Source: Hippopus hippopus
Taxonomy: Eukaryota > Mollusca > Bivalvia > Cardiida > Cardiidae
Length of the DNA: 64,000 nucleotides
NCBI GenBank assembly: GCA_946811185.2
Contig: OX328097.1
Coordinates: 58,929,063-58,993,062, forward strand
Direction of reading: 5' to 3'
Below are positions 45,676-60,650 of the stretch, in pieces (position 1 is the stretch's first letter; every line of letters starts with the position of its first letter). The notes beneath the pieces are model-generated. The model was not told where the DNA came from, did no database searches, and saw nothing but the letters and a program-made list of their open reading frames with translations. The position numbers and the translations under genes are program-made.

Positions 45676-46794
45676 GCTCATAGACATTTTAAATACTGTA
45701 CATTTTGTAGAAAGCTTATTGCTTTTTACAATAAACCATTGCTTCCTGTCCAACAATGTTTTCGAAAGCTGACTTCTATGAGATTAAAAAATATATATAT
45801 TCAATTGACAGTTGATTTATGCACAGGCAGGCCCTACTCTAGGTCTACTAATATCCTTACAACACCGGCTCCTTTGTTTGGACCAGGTCTATCTTTTTCA
45901 GAACGACCGGGCTTAACAATAGAATACACGAGTGCAGGTCTATCTATTCACGTGCACAGGCTGTTCTGTAGATAGAAAACCTGCCCATGTGCGGGAAAGA
46001 CCTGCTCCCGTTCTAGAAAGACCTGTCTACGTGAATTGACATACCTGGGATCGTGCAGATAGGGTCGTGAAGGACATTGGTACTCTTGCGACATTGAATA
46101 TTTTTTAGGACTTTGTTAAATGATAGGAAGAATCCTGCAAACATATTTATGGAAAGACAGATTTTAACATGATTTTTATTGCTGATCAACTAAGCATTTT
46201 TTAATACTTTCTTTCACAGCGATCATTAAAAAATCTATCCTTTCCGATTTAAAACATGTGCTGTCACATGTAGGCCAACATTTCAAACATTGTCGGAAAC
46301 GAGCATTTTCCTTAAGTTCTGCAGTTCCATAATTTATTCATACCTAAAACCAAATAATTTATAATATTGACCTAGTTTACATCTGTGTGAAATGGCTGGT
46401 GAGAAAAAGTTAAAGGAGCCATCATATATAGACTTCTACAGATCGGGTACCAGTGACTAGCAAACAAGTGTGTGGAGTGGGGAGCTATGTTTAAAAAAAA
46501 AAGGATGGTTTTATTCCGAATAGCTTGCTTTTTTGTATGTAAGGCTCAAAAAATTTTGGTATCCCCTTGTATCATCTGGCTTTAACTGCCTTATATCATA
46601 TATAAAGAGTTGCAGCAGTCGTTATTTTTTATTTGCTATTTGCATTCTTGAATTCTTATCGTTAATAATAAGTTTCTATATATAAACATGTCCCTAAACA
46701 AAGAGGCTGTGCTAGATTTATTGTCATATGACATCATAAAATATTAGAGATTAATGGTTAACTGATTACAAACTATACTGTATATTTTCGATAG
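45676..46794. other. Upstream of the first peptidase exon, nothing recognised
   Basis: No splice-bounded exon compatible with the incoming phase (one base carried) was recognised. Confidence 0.4.
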
Positions 46795-48172
46795 CATCGG
46801 CATTTAGATACGATGAAGGCGACCAAGAAGCAAATCTGCCTAAGATACCAGCGATGCTGATCGGCTATGATATTGCCCAACAAATACTAAGGTACAGTAT
46901 TAAAAGCATAGCTGAACTCCTAATATCCACCGTTTCTTCGCCAAACGGTTCCCTTTCTCAACGTCCTCGAGAAAGGCTTTTGAAAACGTTCCGTCAGAAA
47001 GGGAAAATGCTGGTAATCATCATCTTCTCCATTTTGCTTAACCCTTAACTCTTTACCAAACAACAAAATTTTAGACTGGTCCAATTTGAAAGCATTTGCA
47101 GACGACAAATCAAATGTGAATCAAAAATTGAAATTAGTTCTGGGACGGGTAGAAAACATTATGGGAAAAGGAGAAAATGCTGGTTACCAGCATTTTCTTC
47201 TTTTCCCATAATGTTTTCAAAAGCTTTCTTTCTCAGGGTCGTTAAAAGTCGGGATTGTGTGGTAAAGGGTTAACCTGCTAAATAAGTTAAATGAAATCTT
47301 CGATCCGACAGTAGAAAACCCACATGTCGCTATTTCAAAGTTATTTTTGAGGGAAAACTGTCTCCTTATCGGGCACTGTAGATTCAAGATCAGACTGCAG
47401 GTTCTGTGCAGTCTGATCTTGTTCTACACTGTCCGCAAAAGGTCCTTGAGTCGCGCTTAGCAATCTAAGGGTTTATGATAATTTCCTGACAGTATAGGTT
47501 AAGATTAGATTGCAAAAATGTTTAAGCTTTCATCTTGGATATACACTGTTAGATATTTTGAGAGAAATTCCGATCGAAACAGCCATGGAATCGCAGTCAT
47601 ACCCAGTGAAAATGTAGAATTCGTTTGAGCCGTTCTCAGTGAAAAAGGAGTTGAATGCATCTGCTAAAAGTATCGACCCAAGTCAGCCTGATCAGTTTGC
47701 GCAGGCTGACATTGGTCGAAAGATTTTGATATTGGTCTATTTTTACATGTCCAAGGATCAGTCTACCTAGTGATTCAGTCGGTTTTCAGACAAAATGGAT
47801 TTTATAGATCCATTGCTATGTAATGACTTAATTGGTATGATGCATCACGGAGATGCATTAAACGTGCTTTGGCCAGAGCGCCGCTCCTTTATGTTTATGT
47901 TCTAAGTTTTCATTTAGTCCGTCGAGACTTTGATCGAATGAAAAATGGTAATTATAAATAAAAACGATAAATGCAACAAGTTATGTAAAGTGTTTATGAC
48001 CGTCAGTACCGGTTTATTACAATAGGCAATTGGGAGGTCCTGAATCACCCGATGGATGGAGCGGCCGACGCATGAATGGCACGACTTATAAAATAGGCGG
48101 CGTCTTCGCTGATGATTATATGTGAGTGTTGGTTGGAGACTATATTTATATCGTGTCGTGTCGAATTCTCTC

Positions 48173-48209
<37 letters not shown>

Positions 48210-51200
48210 ACCTCTCTCTCTCTCTACCTCTCTCTCTCTCTACCTCTCTACCTCGATCTTGTCAAAGTAAATATCAAAATCTTGGTTTTACCCAGTGAAA
48301 CTTTTGTTACATACCACTAGTGGTATGAAATCTTAATATGATCATAAATATTGAAGCAATTAGTCCCAATAGACAAGTCTGTTATGGAAATGAAAACCTC
48401 TATTTTCAGCTATGAAAAAAAAATCGGCCAATGTTAGGTATTCAAAGGTGTCAACTCTTTCCCAAACGACAAAATTTTCGACTTGTCCAAATTGAAAGAA
48501 GTTGTGGACGACATTCTAAAGTTAGCTGATTCGGCGGTAATTGTCTGTGAAAGTGTAGAAAACCTTGTGGGAAAAGGAGAAAATGCTGGTTACCAGCATT
48601 TTCTGCTTTTCCTACAAAGTTTTCAAAAAGCTTTTTCCTTAAGGTCGTTAAAAATTGGGATTGTGTGGTAAATGGTCAAGAGCCTGAGGATTACCAGTCC
48701 ATTTCTTAGTTCGAACACAGACAGTTGTACTTCAGGATCTTACTATTTCCTATAAAATGCCGCTTCAAAAACTTTTTCCATTTTCAATATAGAAATGGGA
48801 TATATGAATGGGCATAAGCATTATTTCGGGCGAAATATGCAATTTAGTCTGATATGGTATAAATAGAGCATTTTGATAAAAGGTCATTTTGATTGTTTTT
48901 ATCTTACTAGTAATTCAAAACACGATAAACACTCGACAGAGCTCGTTTTTTACTGGTTTTGGAACGAATCGTTAGATAGAAGCAACAAAAACAAGAGCAC
49001 CGCATGCGGGAGCCAATGTTCGGCGGCAGTTGCTTGGTTTTTAGTGAAAATTCTAAGTTGAAAAAGGAGCAAAATTGTGTCAAGATGCTTTGTTAGTTAT
49101 CTGCCCTTTTTGTATCCATGGGTTCCTCTGTTGATAGTTAACACCTTGTCCAAGTTTGAAGTAAATATCTTCCGTTATAAAAGAAATATTGTAAGATGTC
49201 AAAGTTTTTGCGCGACGACGACACAGACGACAATGATGACGCCGACGACGCCAGGCCTTCGACAATAACTCGACGCTTTCTTCGAAAGCAACCGAGCTAA
49301 AAATGATCATTCATGCAAGATCCTATATATTATCATCAAACGTAGTGGAAATATCTTTTTATTTTCATATCTAGAACAGCTGAGCTGAATGTCAACACTC
49401 GGAATAAGAGACGAGTGGCATATAATGCGTTTGGTATCATACATGGAGAATCTGAGCCAGGTATACTTTTCAAACTTGTCTTGTTTGATTGTACTAGATC
49501 TAACCCCGCTTTCAACAGTTTTTCAGTCCTATAAAAGTCTGTATCTACAAACCATTTTTGATAACATTACTAGTCTACTTCTAAAGATTTTTTTCAAGTT
49601 GAAAATAACCCAGTTTCTGATTGGCTAAACCAGTGGTTTAGCCAATCAGAAATTGCGTTACTTTCTAAATCTAGAATTAGACTAAGAATGCAATTTAGAA
49701 TGATATACATGTCATTCTTGTTATTAACCAGTACTGGCCCGGGATAGTCAGTAGTTCTGCAGTGCCTTGCAAAAGAAGACTCTGTCAAGGCCAACACTGT
49801 CGGCGGGAATCTATCAAGATCTCTTCATGAAAAAAAATAATAATACTTCACCAAACATTTGGCAACTGACAACTCCCAATGCAGTGCTTAGTTTATGGTT
49901 GTAGTTTTAATAATTTAATGAGAAATGCTTTTCAACTACATGTTTAAGGTTGTCTTGCGTAATTCGATAACCCATAACAAAAAAAAATGTAGTTCTGCCT
50001 TCCTTGGGGTACTTTTCGTTTCCACTTAATCTAGATTGTACCCAATTTCTATTTTTAAGACAGGTATATTATGCTTGGCAACCATAGAGATTCCTGGATA
50101 CTGGGGGCGATTGATCCGTCAAGCGGCACAGCAACTATGATGGAGTTGTCACGTGTTCTTGGACAAATCGTTAGAGAAAGTAAGAATTTTCTTTGCATAC
50201 ATTAGAAACTACAATTGTAACAATTTAGTCTTTTCCTAAGTAGTAGCAATGTCCAGCGATAAATGATACCGGGTAAATAAGCCTACAAATATTTTTTTTA
50301 AGGTCTACGGCCCCTAACTCTCATATTAAAAGACGGAAGCTGCCGAGATTGGCCGAATAGCCTTTACGAAAACGTCGATGTTACGCGATATTTACCGTTG
50401 TGTTAGTGTGTGTACGACCTTTAACTCTCACATTAAAAGACGGAAGCTGCCGAGATTGGCCGAATAGCCTTTACGAAAACATCGATGTTACACGATATTA
50501 ACCGATGAGTTAGGGGTCGTAACCCTAAGAGAACATGGCATGTCCAGATTGATAGCATTGCAGACCACCGATATTTTATTTGGATCAAATAATGGGTTTT
50601 GTCTCTAAACAGAAAGAGCGGAGTGTGCCAAAAGGAGAAAATGCTGGTGAATAGGACTTTTTTTCTTTTGTCATAATGTATTCAAAAGACTCTTTCCTCA
50701 TTATGTTTGAAACAAAGGATTGTTTATTTACCCTTTACCAAACATTCCCAAGTTTTCACGACCCTGGAAAGCAAGGCTTTCGAAAACATTGTGGGAAAAG
50801 GAGAAAATGCTGGTTACCAGCATTTTCTCCTTTTTCCACAATGTTTTCTACCCTATTATAGACAGAAATCACCATTTGAGCCACATTTAAATTGTTGACT
50901 GCAAATGTTTTCAATTTTGTCCATTGCAAAATTTAGCCGTTTGGTAAAGGGTTAAGGGGTTAATCTAAGGCTTTACCAAACAATCTCGTGTTTTCCTGAC
51001 CCTGAGTAAGAAGCTTTTTGAAAACAAAGAGGGAATAGAAGAAAATGCTGGTAACCAGCATTTTCTGCTTTTCACACAATGTTTTCTATCCTCTCAAAGA
51101 AGAATTGCCTCCTATGCACCAAATTTAATTTCTCATCAGCAAATCTTTGAAATTCGACAAGTCTATTTTTCGTTTTTCTTTTGGTAACGTTAAAGAGTTA

Positions 51201-54200
51201 AACAACTGAAGCTTTTACTATTGTTTACAGATAGATGGAGACCCAGACGCTCCATTATATTTTGTAGTTGGGGTGCCGAAGAATTTGGTCTGATCGGGTC
51301 AGCAGAATGGATTGAGGTGATATGTTTTATAATATTTATCAGACGTGTGGGGGCTGAATTTTCTAACGGTTCTAAATACGAGGGGTGTACGAGAAGCATC
51401 CAGAAACGTTACCTTTTTTTTTTACATTATACGTATGCAAGTGTACACGTATCCATTACACGAATAAAATCATACCACTAAAGAAACTTTGATATGATTT
51501 CGATTATGGAACAACGGACAAACCTACCCTATATAATCCTGGAATCAAAGTGTCTTTGGTGGATGATAAATTGGAAAGTTTTTATAATCAAAAATGGCTG
51601 AAACTCTTCCAGAAACTTTTCTAACACCCCACCCACATACTGTCTAGGATTATTCACTTTCAGCGCCTTAGGCGAAAGCAGGGGCCATTGCAGACGGCAT
51701 AGATCAAGATCAGACTGCACAGAATGTGCAATCTGATCTTGATCTAGATCATCCGCTTGTTTAGCCCAGCTCTTAAGCAAAAATGTATTTTGGGTTTAAC
51801 GGCGGTATTTTATCAGCCGTATAATTGGGTAAAGTTTATAGATTTGGCTCTAAAAGTCTTTGAAAAAAAATATGTTGAATGGTGGTAAATGCGACAGTAA
51901 GAATTTTTGCTGCTAAGCGCGACTCTATGCGATCTTGCGGAACGTGTAGATTAAGACCAGACTGCACAAAATGTACAGTCTGATCTATATGGGCTTAAAA
52001 TATTGGTTTGAAATTTTCTGTTAAATTCAGAAAGCAGTTTGCTTGGTTAATTGAAAGGGGGGACTGTTATTGTATAAGTGTGGTTCGTCTGGGAGTTGTT
52101 TTACTGCAAATAAGGGAAATAACTCCTTTACTATTTTTTTCTATTCATTCCCCTATACCAAGCAAGTCGCTGCATCTTCCTGTAAAAACATGTTCCATCA
52201 TGCGATGAATAGTCCTTTGATGTACAAAAATTTTGCCACCTACAAAAAGTATCGATCCAGGTCAGCCTGCGCCGACTGTGCAGGTTGACATAGGTCGATA
52301 CTTTTTGCAGATTCATTAAACCGCCTGTGCACAAAGCATAGCTTAAATATGATTTATGACTGAAACCAGTAACAGAGAGGCGAAGAGTTGAAGAGTATAT
52401 CTTCAAATTAAGGCTTTCAGGCCACACGCATGTTCTTGGTCGAATACGACAGGACTTCTATCTTGATAATTTGAGCATTGGTTTGCTGGTTGATTGCTTT
52501 GCTTGTTTTCTTGTTTGTTTGGTTTTTAAAGCTGTTTTCAACTCTGTTCAATGTATACGTAAGCGGCTAGTGCACCGACCCTTGCTTTCCCCGAGTTTTC
52601 TTTACCAGTACTTCGTGCAACATTCTTTCCAAGGCACTGGCTGCTTACCCACATGAACATCGTTGAAATAATATTCAGGAATTGATGTATTCCTGTGGTA
52701 ATGACTTTAATCAATCCTCGGAAAGAATTTAGACATGTTCTTAGGTCTAAAGAACGTCATATGCAAAAACATGAGCTTTAATTGATGGCATAGATCAAGA
52801 TCAGACTGCACAGAACGTCAGGGGTATAGCTATCTCAAAATTAAGTATAAGCAAAAGTAATACCAAAGGTTATACCCGATGCACAAAGTGCAGGCGGGAG
52901 CGGGATTTCCCAGGAGGGCCCAGGGCGCCTCCCCCAGAAACTCCCCCAGAAACTCGCTTAACCTTCATTAAATAACTGAAATGATATTTTCAAGCCGACA
53001 GTATAAAACCAAGATTTTTTTCATTTCAATAGTATTTTTGGGGGAAAGACATCTCCTTACCGGACAGTGTAGACCTAAGATCAGACTGAACGTTCTGTGC
53101 AGCCTGATCTCGATCTATAATGTCCGCAAAAGGTCCTTGAGTTGTTGCTCACAGGGAACTGTAATGATAATCGATATGGAAAAAAAAGGTTAAATAAGTG
53201 AATACATGTGAAGCAAAAGGAGAAAATCATGAGGAAGTTCTCCTAGTCTGCAGGAATGATTGAGTTATGGCTGAACTTTTGGTTTGGCTAAAATAGCACT
53301 AAGAGGATAGTATAAAACAAAGATCAAGCGTATTACGTACTCTGAACTTGATCTACACTGTCTGCAGTTCTAAGCAAATGAGTTTTCCCATTGCACAGTA
53401 TGGACAGTGTGGATAAAAAGATCAAACTGTAACCCTACCCATGCTTGTGGTTATATAAATATAACAAACCCTAACACGTGTTCACAAAGGGCCAAAAGAG
53501 CAAACATCTGTTTCCTATTTATTTTACAGGAAAACAGCAAAGTTCTTGACTTCCGGTCTGTTGCAGATATCAACATGGACATAGCTGTCACTGGTGAGCA
53601 GCTGTCAATCAAAACGTCCGTTTCCGGTTTGATCTCGAGGATACAAAGTGCCTGTTAATTATGTCAATTTAAAAATCCTTTGCTAGCCAATCTCCTAGTT
53701 TTACGATCCTGGGGAAGATGGATTGTTTGGAAAGCATCGTTGGGAAAGGAGAAAATGCCGGTAACAGGCATTTTCTCGCTCTCCCACAATGTATTTTACC
53801 TATTGAAATATACATTTCGTCATAAGAGGCAAATTTGAAAAAAAAAATTCATGCACCCAAAATTGATGAGTCTGTTTAAGAAAGACATCATTGGTTATAA
53901 AAAGTATTTACGAGTATTTATTTGCTTGGACATTAAGAAAACATTTAGTTGGAGCAAAAAAAAAATTGTTTAAAAGAAACAGGTGTTAGACACAAGGTAA
54001 TATGACATAATGTTGAATTACCACAATAATGCACATTGAGTGTTTTTAAACTGAGAAAGGCAAATACAGTAGCACTTACAGACCCTTGCCCAACAGGTAC
54101 ACTGTGCTACATGTAGGGACAAAGACATGATTAATATGCTGTTAGGGGTAAACTAGCCTGGGTTACGCCGGTAAAAATATTTAAGTCATTCCTTATCTCG

Positions 54201-57200
54201 GTCTCTTTTCACGGTTCATACAGATTTGTGGCAATAAGCTGTAGATCGGTTCTGTCTTAATTACTCATTTTTGACAAAGTAACGTCAAAATAATCTAAAA
54301 CGGGAAAAAAATCTGAAAACCAGGCTAAGGGTACATTGAACCAGCGTACGTGTCTCAATAAATAAATAACGAAAAAGCCGAAAGGGAATTCTTCTACTCA
54401 GTTTTCGAAAGATAGTAGCAATACTGAAACTAAACCATGTCAATATGGTGCGGTGTATAGCTCTCGCGATTGTTTCCAAATGTTTCCTTTCAACCCTTAG
54501 CCTGCCAAGCGAGACTCAAGGACCTTTTGCAGACAGTGTAGATCAAGATCGGACTGCACAAAACGTGCAGTCCGATCTTGGATCTACACTGTCCGATAAG
54601 GAGATATTTTCCCCTAAGAAAGTACGTTCGAAATAGTAATATTTGGATTTTTACTATCGGCTCGAAAGTTTCGTTTCAATTATTTAGCAGGTTAAGGGTT
54701 AACTCTTTCAGCGCCATTTATAAACTCGACCTCTGCCGACGGCTGAAAAATACAAACCTCTGAATTCTAGAACGAAACTTTAATCTTAAAGCCTTGACTA
54801 AGTAAGTGGACGGTATAGATCCAAGGTCAGACTGCACGTTCTGTGCAGTCTGATCTTGATCTATGCCGTCCGCAAAAAGTCCATGTTTACGTCTAAGACG
54901 CTGAAAGGATTATCATGGCGTAGGTAAAAACAACGAATACTACTTTCCTTGCCACAAAGACAATCAAAATGCCATAAAGGGAACTATTTTGTTTTGTTTG
55001 AGTCAGTTCAATGGGCTTTGATGCATGTTTAATTACAGGCAACTACTCTATCCGGGGTTTAGGGAGCCCGCCAGTCTTCAGTGCAATGTACAGAGCGGCA
55101 CAAAAGGTAACAGAAACTGGGTTTAAACCCTTTACCAGAGGAAAAAAATCTTAATACTAGTTCAACACTGAAAAGCATTTGCAAATGACACAATAAATGC
55201 GTTTAGAGTGACGGTGCTTGTTATCTGAAGAAGCAGAAAATATAACATTGTGGGCAAAGGAGAAAAAACCAGTAATCATCATGAGATATTTCTTTTGAAA
55301 AAAAAAATGTCCGTTAATGTACCTGCAAAAAGTATCGACCTATGTCAGTCTGCGCTAACTGCTAAATGGATCGAAACATTTTGTTACTCGTAAATTTTCT
55401 GTATATCCAAGGACTATTCCACCTCATGATCGAATCATTTGAACCATGTTCTGGCAAAAGGGGGCTGAATGCATCTGTGATGCATGATACCAAGCCAGTC
55501 ATTATATAATAATATATCCATAAAATCTATTTTGTCTAACAACCACCGGAATCGTGATGTAGACTAGTCCTTTGACATACATAAAATTGACCGATAGCAA
55601 AAAGTTTCGGCCCAGGTCAGCCTGCGCAGTCTGCGCAGGTTGACCTTGGTCGATACTTTTTCAGATGCATCAAGCCCGCTTTTCAGAGAGCATGGCTCCC
55701 TTATCTGACTAAAGGATTTTTATGGATCTCGCAAAATGTGATGACTTGCATGGTAAAATGCATGACCAAGATGCATTAAGATATCTAACCCCCTTTTTCC
55801 AGCACCGCTTAGTTATGATGATGACGAAGCATGGTTTAATACATGAATACAGATGAAAACTATAAATCAGATTGAAAAAAAAATAGTTATCTTCTCTTTT
55901 TTTCCTTCTGCTACTTTATTTTCAAAATCGGTTTGTAGGAGGACACTTAAAGTCATCTGTTTGGGGTAATATTTTGAAATCTCATTAGCGCCAAATATAT
56001 GAGCCAGGTTTTGTAAAAAGGGGACTTAATGCATCTGCAAAAAGTATCGACCCAGGCTGACCTGCTCCGAAACTTTTTGCTATCAGTCAATTTTATGCAT
56101 GTCAAAGGACCAGTCTACTACCTCATGATTCAAACGGTTGTTGGATAAAATACATTTTATGGATCCATGGTTATGTGATTACTTGCTTGGGCCAATCCAT
56201 CATGTGCATTAAGCCCCCTTTTGCCAGAGCATGGCTCATATAAACTCGACCTTTTTGGACGGTTGAAAATACAATCATCCGAAACTCAGACAGATTTTAT
56301 CTTTTAGGCTTGACTAAATTAGGGGATTGTATAAATACAGTATCAGACAGCAAGTTCTGTGCAGTTTGATCTTGATCTAGCCTCTGCGTTCGTCCTTGTC
56401 GCTGAAAAGGCTAACCCTTTACTATACGACAAAATTTTAGATTTGCAGAAGCAAAATTAAATATGGCTACGATTGTGAAAGTTGTCTTTGATAGGTGGAA
56501 AACACTGTGGGAAAGGAGAAAATGCTAGTAAGTAGCATTTTCTCCTTTTCCATCAATGTTTTCTAAAATCTTTTTTTCTCAACGTCGCTAAAAGTCGGGA
56601 TTGTGTAGCAAAGGTTTAAGACAAGGGTTATCGAAATAAAAAGTGATAACTTCTTAAAGAACTAACATTTTTTTCGTCTAAAAGGTACCGGACCCATTCA
56701 GTTCTACCATTACTGTGTTTGAGTCTTGGAGAGAACGAAAACCGCTCCTGGATCCTGAGAGTGGTGGAGATCTTGACGTTCCAGTGTAAGTAATTATCAT
56801 ACAGATATCATGGGTTCGTATTCCCTAACCATCATTTTACATTCAAATTTGATACTTTTTGCAGATGCATTAGACCCCCTTTTCCCAGAGTATGGCTCAT
56901 TTGTTAAACCTTAAAACATAGCTTTTGTCCTCTTTGTCTTGCAGAATAAGGTCCCCTGGTGGCGGAAGTGATTATGGGACTTTTCACATGAGGGCGGGAG
57001 TAACTTGCACTGACTTCCGGTATGACCAGGATTACGTGAGTGGGTTTAGCGTGATATCTTCTCTGTTTTTCTTCTTACATTTGATATTAACTCATATTAT
57101 ACCGAATTATCAGATGGGCATATTTTCTTGAAGACCACAGAGGTAAGGCTGTAGAGCGAAATCACAAATCTTCCAATAAAGATGTTCGCCAGTTACGCAG

Positions 57201-60200
57201 GCGCTGATCAGCATGGTAAGAAAAGCATTTACTGACAGTTACGCTCATTTTATTGACTCGGTCGTCTTTGTTTATTTTGTATAAACTGCGCTCTTTAAAA
57301 AAGGATTTTTATGCATCTATTCAATTTATTATACCAAGCAATTTGTCACATAAAATGGTCTGAAAACTGGCTGAACATTATGGTAGAATATTTGAAATGC
57401 AAAAAAAAAATGCCAAAAGCAGAAAGTTCCGACCCATTTCAGCTTTCACAGACTGCGCAGGCTGACACGAGTCGATACCTCTTGAAAATGCATTAAACCA
57501 CCTTTTCACAGTGCATGACTCATATATAGATTTCTCTTACCAACAGGTGGGCGACAAGGTCCTTTTCTACCCCTTGTACCATACGAGTTACGAGACTTTC
57601 TATGCTGTGGATACCCTAATCGACCCTGGTTTTGTGGTAAGTCGCCTTTTAAACCCAAGGGCATTTAAAACTAACTCTCTTCACCCCTGCAGAAACCAGC
57701 GTTGTGGGATGGAAAATGAGCAATGGCTTTTAATAACAATCCTTTTTCTATGATGTTTTCCAATTCAACCAAAACTTTTGAGCCATTTTATTGTATCCTC
57801 TGGCGGTTTAATGCATTATACCAAGCAAGTCATCACATAATTATGGATCTATAATGTCCATTTTGTCTAACAACCGGATGAATTCTGAGGTCGAGTAGTC
57901 TTTGGACATGCAGAAAATTTACCAATAAAAGAAAGTCTCGATCTAGGTCAGCCTGCGCGGACTGCACAGGCTGACCTGATTCGATAGTGTTTTGCAGATG
58001 CATAAAACTCCAACTTCACAGAGAATGGCTAATTTGATTGATTCAAACAATTAATTGCAGAGCAATTATTTTAAATCCTTTGCAGCAGAAACTTTTCTCA
58101 TCACGGCCTATTTTAAAAATTCAACTAGAGCAGAGGATCGTACATGTACAGATAAAATGTCAATACGAAGAAAAAAAAAATCGGAATATGATTATGTGAG
58201 TTAAGCCTCTACCACACAATCGCCGGTTTTAACGGTCTCCAAGGAAAAGGACTTTTGAAAACATTGTGGAAAAAGGAGAAAATACTGGTAACCAAATTTC
58301 ATAAGTTGTGCAGCATTTAATTTTTTGTCTGAAGTACTCTGAGTTTGGACCAGTCTAAACTTGTTTGCGAACAGTAAATTTGTAATCTGCAAATGCTTTT
58401 AATTTGGACAAGTCCACACTTTTTTTTCTCCTGGTAAAGACTAAAAATGTACATGTGTATTTTTTTTTTTTGGTCTTTACCAATAAACTTTAGACTCTTT
58501 AAGAATTAAAGCGCTTCCAGACGACAAATTGAGTGTAGCTCGGATTATTCGGATTTGTCTGTGATAGGGTAGAAAACCTTGTGGGAAAAGGAGAAAATGC
58601 TGGTCTCCAGCATTTTCTCCTTTTCCCACAAGGTTTTCAGATGCCCTCTCCTCCAGGGTCGTTAAAACTCGGGATTGTGTGGTAAAGACCTACTATACTT
58701 AAAAAAAATAATGTTGTAAATTTCAGCTTCACGCAACCATAGCCAAGCTGTCAGGCGAACTTCTCCGAGATCTTGCGGACTCTAAGCTACTTCCCTTTAA
58801 TATGACGGACTATACGAGATTTCTGGAACATTACTTCTATGCTCTGGTACAGAATGCAAATGAGACACTGGCTATGCGTAATATAAATACAAGTGAGTTA
58901 ATATTTGAGCAATGCGCGGTGATAAAGGAGGTTTAATGCATCTGCAAAAAGTATCGATCCAGGTCAGCCTGCGCAGTCCGCGCAGGCTGACCTGGATCAT
59001 AACTATTTGCTTCGGGTCAATTTTCTGCATGTCCAAGGACGAGACCTCGTCATTCAGTCGTTTATTAGACAAAATGGATTTAATGGATCCATATTTATAT
59101 GATGACTTGCTTGCTATAATGCATTACTGAGATGCATTAAACCCCCTTTTGTCACTCCTCGGCTTCTGTATTTATTAGTTGATTTTTTTATCTTTAACGC
59201 CGTTTCAACAAAAAGAAATGGGTCCTGTCGGAATGACTCGTCAGTGCTCGAAACGGATTTCAGCCACGTGTCAAATTTTAACTCGCAGCCCCTGGCTGGC
59301 TAAAGCCCTGCTCGCTACCACGGTGTGACTGGGTCTTTGATATTAAAAGTATGTGACGTTACTATTGTATGAATTAGATCAAACTGCACAAAACATGCAG
59401 CCTAATCTTAGATGTAAGCAGTTCAGTGTCCTGAGCCGTGAACCAGACTGCTAACAAGCAATTTCTCCTTTTGCTTTACTTTTTTTTGTTACATTTATTC
59501 TTGTATTAAACGTTCATTAATGTTCACTAGCCGATTATTTTAACTATTTCTTTCAGAGTTTGTGACAGCAAAATCGTTTATGAAGTAAATGGTTCCAGTC
59601 TTGTGTATGAAAAACGATTCTGACCCAGACCCAAACAGTTTTGTAATACATGAGCTTTCCAAGCCCTTTCAGAACTACCGGTTTTGAATAAGAGGCTTTT
59701 GCGAACAGCATAGATCAAGATTAGACTGCACAGAACGTGCAGTCTAGTCATGAATCTAAGCGGTTCGCTTGTTAAGAGGTCAAGCCTTTAAGATATTAAC
59801 CTTTATCCAGCTAAAAAAGTTAAACAAAGTTTTCAACCTGATAGTAAAAGCCCAAATAATGTTATTTAAAAATTATGTTCTGGAGAACAATACCTCCTTA
59901 TCGAACAGTGTAGATCCAAGATCAGACTGCACGTTTTGTGCAGTCTGATCTTGATCTACACTGTTCGCAAAGGGTCGGTGACTCGCGCTTCGCAGTTTAA
60001 GGGCTAAAAAACACCTTTTTCTGATTGAATACTTTAGCTGTCCAAAGAGGTCGAGTTTATCTATTTGGCGCTGCCAAGAGTTCGAACTTTGCTAAATATC
60101 AGTTTTGTATGTTTACGAACGCATGCACAATGTATACAACAATTGGGCTGCGGCCCTTACCGGTGTTCTGTATCCATCTCGGGGCGTTTCAACAGAACGT

Positions 60201-60610
60201 TGACGGAAAGCATCTGGAGTTTGGTAAATTATCTAAGTCCCATTTGGTATGAGCTATATACAGTTGAATATACATGTACATAGTAACATAGCAAGAATGA
60301 GTTACCATTATTATTTGCCTGTTTCAGGTGCTCGGGCCAAAGTTGTAATTCTTTCAGCGCCAAATATAAGTTGCCCACTTGTGGCGGCTGAAAATACAAT
60401 GTACTGAAACTCAAAAAGGTTTCACTTCTATAGGCTTGACTGGATATTCGGACGGTACAGGACCGAGAGAGAGGGAGGGAGAAGGAGAGAGGGGATAGGG
60501 AGGGGGGAAAAGAGAGGGGAAGAGAGAGAGAGTGAAAGAGAGGGAGAAAGAAAGAGAGAGACAGAGACAGAGAGACAGACAGAGAAAGAGAGAGAGACAC
60601 AGAGAGAGAG

Positions 60611-60650
<40 letters not shown>

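Noticed and set aside
48126..48320. Open frame rich in Ser-Leu repeats
   Set aside because: CT microsatellite translation.
60025..60283. Possible extra peptidase exon
   Set aside because: The exons at 58727-58892 and 61144-61225 already join in frame, and no family motif is present in this stretch.
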